From NCBI GenBank assembly GCA_900539375.1, contig UQBY01000011.1, positions 1 to 64,000 on the forward strand: 64,000 bases of DNA, read 5' to 3'. This document shows positions 61,266-64,000 of this stretch, in pieces. The notes under the pieces were generated by a model. It was given only the letters and a program-made list of their open reading frames with translations, was not told the DNA's origin and made no database searches. Source of the stretch: an uncultured Clostridium sp. (GTDB lineage Bacteria > Bacillota > Clostridia > Clostridiales > Clostridiaceae). Every line of letters starts with the position of its first letter. Positions within the stretch are counted from its first letter, which is position 1. The translations under genes were made by a program, and so were the position numbers.

Positions 61266-62327
61266 CTAATTATTTGTAATTTCTTTAAGTTTTTCAATTA
61301 ATACATTCATTTCTTCATCTGTACCAATTGTTATTCTTAAGAATTTATTTATTCTATCTTTATTAAAGAATCTTACTAATACTCCTCTATTTCTTAGTTC
61401 TTCATAAAGGTATTGTCCTTCAAAATCTTTATGAGATGCAAATACAAAGTTTGCTTTAGAATCTAAAACTTTAAAGCCCATTTCTCTTAAAGTTTTTATA
61501 ATATTTTCTCTTGTTTTTATTATTTTATTTCTTGTTTCTTCAAAGTACTCTTTATCTTCAATAGCTGCCTTTCCTGCATTTAAAGCTACTTTATCTATTG
61601 TATAAGAATTTATACTATTTTTTACTCTATTTAACCCTTCAATAAGTTCCTTATCTCCAAGGGCAAAGCCTATTCTTCCTCCTGCTAAAGACCTTGATTT
61701 TGAGAAAGTTTGTACTACTAATAAATTTTTATAGTTTTTAATGTATTTAACCATACTTTCTCCACCAAAATCTATATAAGCTTCATCTATTATAACTACA
61801 GTATCTTTATTTGCTTCTAAAAGTTCTTTTAACTTATCTGTATCTATGTATTTTCCTGTTGGAGCATTAGGATTTGGAAGTATTACTCCTCCATTTTCCT
61901 TTTTAAGCTCTTCTAGTGGAATATTAAACTCTTCATCTAAAGGAACCATTTTATAATTTAATCCAAAAAATTCTGCATATACAGGGTAAAAACTATAGCT
62001 TATATCTGGAAATAGAATTGTTTTATCCTTTGAAAAAAATGTCATAAATGAAAAGGCTAATACTTCATCTGAACCATTTCCTAAAAATATATTATCTTTA
62101 TCTAACCCATAAAAATTTGCAATTGTTTCATTTAATTCTGTACATAATGGGTCTGGATAAAGTCTTAAATCCTCATTAGCTGAATTTTTTACAGCTTCAA
62201 GTACCTTTTTTGATGGTGGATATGGATTTTCATTTGTGTTTAACTTTACATATTTTTTGTCTCTTGGTTGTTCTCCTGGTACATAAGGTTCAATTTTATT
62301 TACTGTTTCATTCCAAAATTTACTCAT
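61266..62327 (-). CDS. hisC: Histidinol-phosphate aminotransferase
   Basis: 353 residues of the HisC group: NTNENPYPPS near 28-37, LPNPNAPTG, DEAYIDFGG and the PLP-lysine segment TFSKSRSLAGGRIGFA. It converts imidazole-acetol-phosphate and glutamate. It stands alone, not in a his operon, so a related Phe/Tyr aminotransferase role is possible. ATG 62327 follows TAGGAGG. No T-box in its leader. Confidence 0.85.
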   Translation of the reverse strand: MSKFWNETVNKIEPYVPGEQPRDKKYVKLNTNENPYPPSKKVLEAVKNSANEDLRLYPDPLCTELNETIANFYGLDKDNIFLGNGSDEVLAFSFMTFFSKDKTILFPDISYSFYPVYAEFFGLNYKMVPLDEEFNIPLEELKKENGGVILPNPNAPTGKYIDTDKLKELLEANKDTVVIIDEAYIDFGGESMVKYIKNYKNLLVVQTFSKSRSLAGGRIGFALGDKELIEGLNRVKNSINSYTIDKVALNAGKAAIEDKEYFEETRNKIIKTRENIIKTLREMGFKVLDSKANFVFASHKDFEGQYLYEELRNRGVLVRFFNKDRINKFLRITIGTDEEMNVLIEKLKEITNN

Positions 62328-62482
62328 ATATTCCTCCTAAGGTATGATTTATATTTATTCTTAGTATACTCCTAATATTAAATAATTTCATCCTTTTTTG
62401 ATTGTAACTTTTTATAAACTTATATCATATTTTAACATATATATGAATTTTAGAAATATGAATTTTGAAATGAGGTATTTTT

Positions 62483-64000
62483 ATGTGTGGAATTGTAGGT
62501 ATAATTAATTTTCATAAAAATATATTAGATGATAAAGATATTTTATTTAAAATGGAAAACTCTTTAACTAAAAGAGGTCCTGATGAAGAAGGACATTATT
62601 TATCTAAAAATGTTCTTTTTGGCCATAGAAGATTAGTTGTAGTTGATAAAGATGGTGGAAAACAACCAATGATAAAAAACATAGAAAATAGAGAATATAT
62701 TCTTATATATAATGGAGAACTTTATAATACTGAAGATTTAAGAAAGGATTTATTTAACAAAGGATTTAAATTTAACTCTTATTCAGATACGGAAGTTTTA
62801 TTAAACTCTTATATATATTACAAAGAAAAGGCTGTAGAAAAGTTAAATGGTATTTTCTCCTTTGCTGTTTTTGATAAAAAAGAAAATACTATCTTTTTAG
62901 CTAGAGACCAAATGGGGGTAAAACCTTTATTTTATTCTATAAAAAATAATAATATTATTTTTGCCTCTGAAATAAAAGCTATATTATGTCATCCTGATAT
63001 AAAACCTATAGTTGATGAAAAAGGCCTTACAGAATTATTTGCACTAGGTCCTGCAAGAATTCCTGGAAGTGGAGTTTTTAAAGATATAAAAGAAATTCCT
63101 CCAGCACATTATATGATAATAAATAAAGATAATTGTATCTTAAAAGAATATTGGGATGTAAAAGCAGAAGAAAATACAGAAACTTTAGAAGAAATAATTA
63201 ATCATACAAGAACTTTATTAATTGATGCTATAAAAAGACAGCTTGTAGGAGATGTTCCTTTATGTACTTTCTTATCTGGTGGTTTAGACTCTTCTGCTAT
63301 TTCTGCTATAGTCTCTAATGAATTTAAAAAGAAAAATAAAATTTTAACTACTTATTCTATTGACTATGAAGATAATGATAAATATTTTAAATCTTCTTTA
63401 TTTCAACCTACCTCAGATGAATATTGGGCAGAAGAAATGGCAAAATTTATAGGTTCAAATCATAAAACTGTAACCTTAAATCATAAAAATTTAGCCTATG
63501 CTTTATATAATGCAACAGAGGCAAATGACCTTCCTCAAATGGCAGATGTAGATTCTTCCTTATTTTTATTTTGCAAAGAAGTTAGAAAGGATTTTGTAAT
63601 TTCACTTTCAGGTGAATGTGCAGATGAACTTTTTGGTGGCTATCCTTGGTTTACTCGTACTGAATTAAAATATGCAAATACCTTTCCTTGGTCTAGATTT
63701 ATTAATGATAGATTATCTATTTTAAATGATGGAGTAAAAAAATTAGAACTTGAAGAATTATCTCAAGCTATGTATAAAAACACTTTAAAAAAGGTTCCTC
63801 ATCTTGATAATGAAGATAAAGAAGATTTTAGAATGAGAGAATTATTTTATTTAAATATAAAATGGTTTATGATTACCCTTTTAAATCGTAAAGATAGAAT
63901 GAGTATGGCAAATAGTTTAGAAGTTAGAGTTCCTTTTGCAGATATAAACTTAGCACAATATGCCTTTAATATTCCAAGTAAAATTAAACTTTTAGAGGGA
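62483..64000 (+). CDS. asnB: Asparagine synthetase (glutamine-hydrolysing), partial
   Basis: The frame is open from ATG 62483 to the window edge (506 codons); the C-terminus is outside. The mature enzyme would begin with Cys2, the glutaminase nucleophile (MCGIVGI), with RGPDEEG and YNGELYN in the glutaminase domain. The synthetase domain has the PP-loop LSGGLDSSA and GECADELFGGYPW. It makes asparagine from aspartate and glutamine. GAGGT lies upstream of the start. Confidence 0.93.
   Translation, partial: MCGIVGIINFHKNILDDKDILFKMENSLTKRGPDEEGHYLSKNVLFGHRRLVVVDKDGGKQPMIKNIENREYILIYNGELYNTEDLRKDLFNKGFKFNSYSDTEVLLNSYIYYKEKAVEKLNGIFSFAVFDKKENTIFLARDQMGVKPLFYSIKNNNIIFASEIKAILCHPDIKPIVDEKGLTELFALGPARIPGSGVFKDIKEIPPAHYMIINKDNCILKEYWDVKAEENTETLEEIINHTRTLLIDAIKRQLVGDVPLCTFLSGGLDSSAISAIVSNEFKKKNKILTTYSIDYEDNDKYFKSSLFQPTSDEYWAEEMAKFIGSNHKTVTLNHKNLAYALYNATEANDLPQMADVDSSLFLFCKEVRKDFVISLSGECADELFGGYPWFTRTELKYANTFPWSRFINDRLSILNDGVKKLELEELSQAMYKNTLKKVPHLDNEDKEDFRMRELFYLNIKWFMITLLNRKDRMSMANSLEVRVPFADINLAQYAFNIPSKIKLLEG

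Noticed and set aside
62328..62482. T-box or other riboswitch upstream of hisC or asnB
   Set aside because: The shared 155-bp region is too short and shows no T-box sequence or terminator/antiterminator pair.

Overview
The window is very AT-rich (my estimate is under 30% G+C, not computed) and reads as a low-GC Firmicute chromosome carrying the right-hand part of an integrated tailed phage. The host genes point to Clostridium sensu stricto, with Clostridium perfringens or a close relative as best guess. The reasons are an IspH-ribosomal protein S1 fusion, a type IV pilus/GspE-type cluster, an EF-P gene beside a CxxC zinc-ribbon protein, a SEC-C methionine aminopeptidase, and strong AGGAGG ribosome sites with many GTG and TTG starts. 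The species call is inference from gene content; no search was run.

Positions 1-21726 are a prophage. Its tyrosine integrase, a CI-like repressor and an ImmA/IrrE-type protease are on the + strand (19342-21544) and end at a tRNA 3' fragment (21697-21726), the likely attR. All other phage genes are on the - strand and read leftwards: Cro-like and ORF6N antirepressor genes, about a dozen very small early genes, and a recombination/replication block (Gp157, ERF annealase, SSB, ERCC4-type nuclease, a PcfK/AcrIIA9-like protein, PcfJ, a DUF3102 protein, an HTH protein and a D5-type primase-helicase). Then come an array of AAAAGGTAACC iterons (probable origin), an ArpU/sigma-like late regulator, a late promoter region with a structured RNA and a phage tRNA-Pro(UGG), both terminase subunits, the portal, and a MuF-type minor head protein with a C-terminal zinc-peptidase domain. 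The left end of the prophage and most head and tail genes lie outside the window. The lysogeny switch can be read from the sequence: two divergent promoters each carry a 15-bp operator exactly in the spacer between -35 and -10.

Positions 21727-64000 are host chromosome. 21996-23994 hold small membrane and zinc-ribbon proteins, a decayed gene fragment and efp with a leader of nearly 400 nt. 24453-29906 is a nine-gene type IV pilus/type II secretion-like operon (PilB, PilC, four prepilin-like proteins, PilM/N/O-like) whose PilM-like gene appears to start at AUU. 30074-43649 hold an orphan M56 (BlaR1-like) sensor, polyphosphate:AMP phosphotransferase, an M20 amidohydrolase, an SsuABC/TauABC-type ABC importer, a Ca2+ P-type ATPase, a DEAD-box helicase and a secreted papain-like protease with Ser where papain has its active-site Asn. 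43679-64000 are mostly housekeeping: truA, htpG, a ROK glucokinase, AlaX-type editing protein, a MocR regulator, a DUF3298-type lipoprotein, manA, a GNAT protein, ispH-rpsA, cmk, an HI0933-like flavoprotein, map, a VanZ-like protein, a DUF2625 protein with an unknown partner, a CmpB-like membrane protein, hisC and the first 506 codons of asnB.
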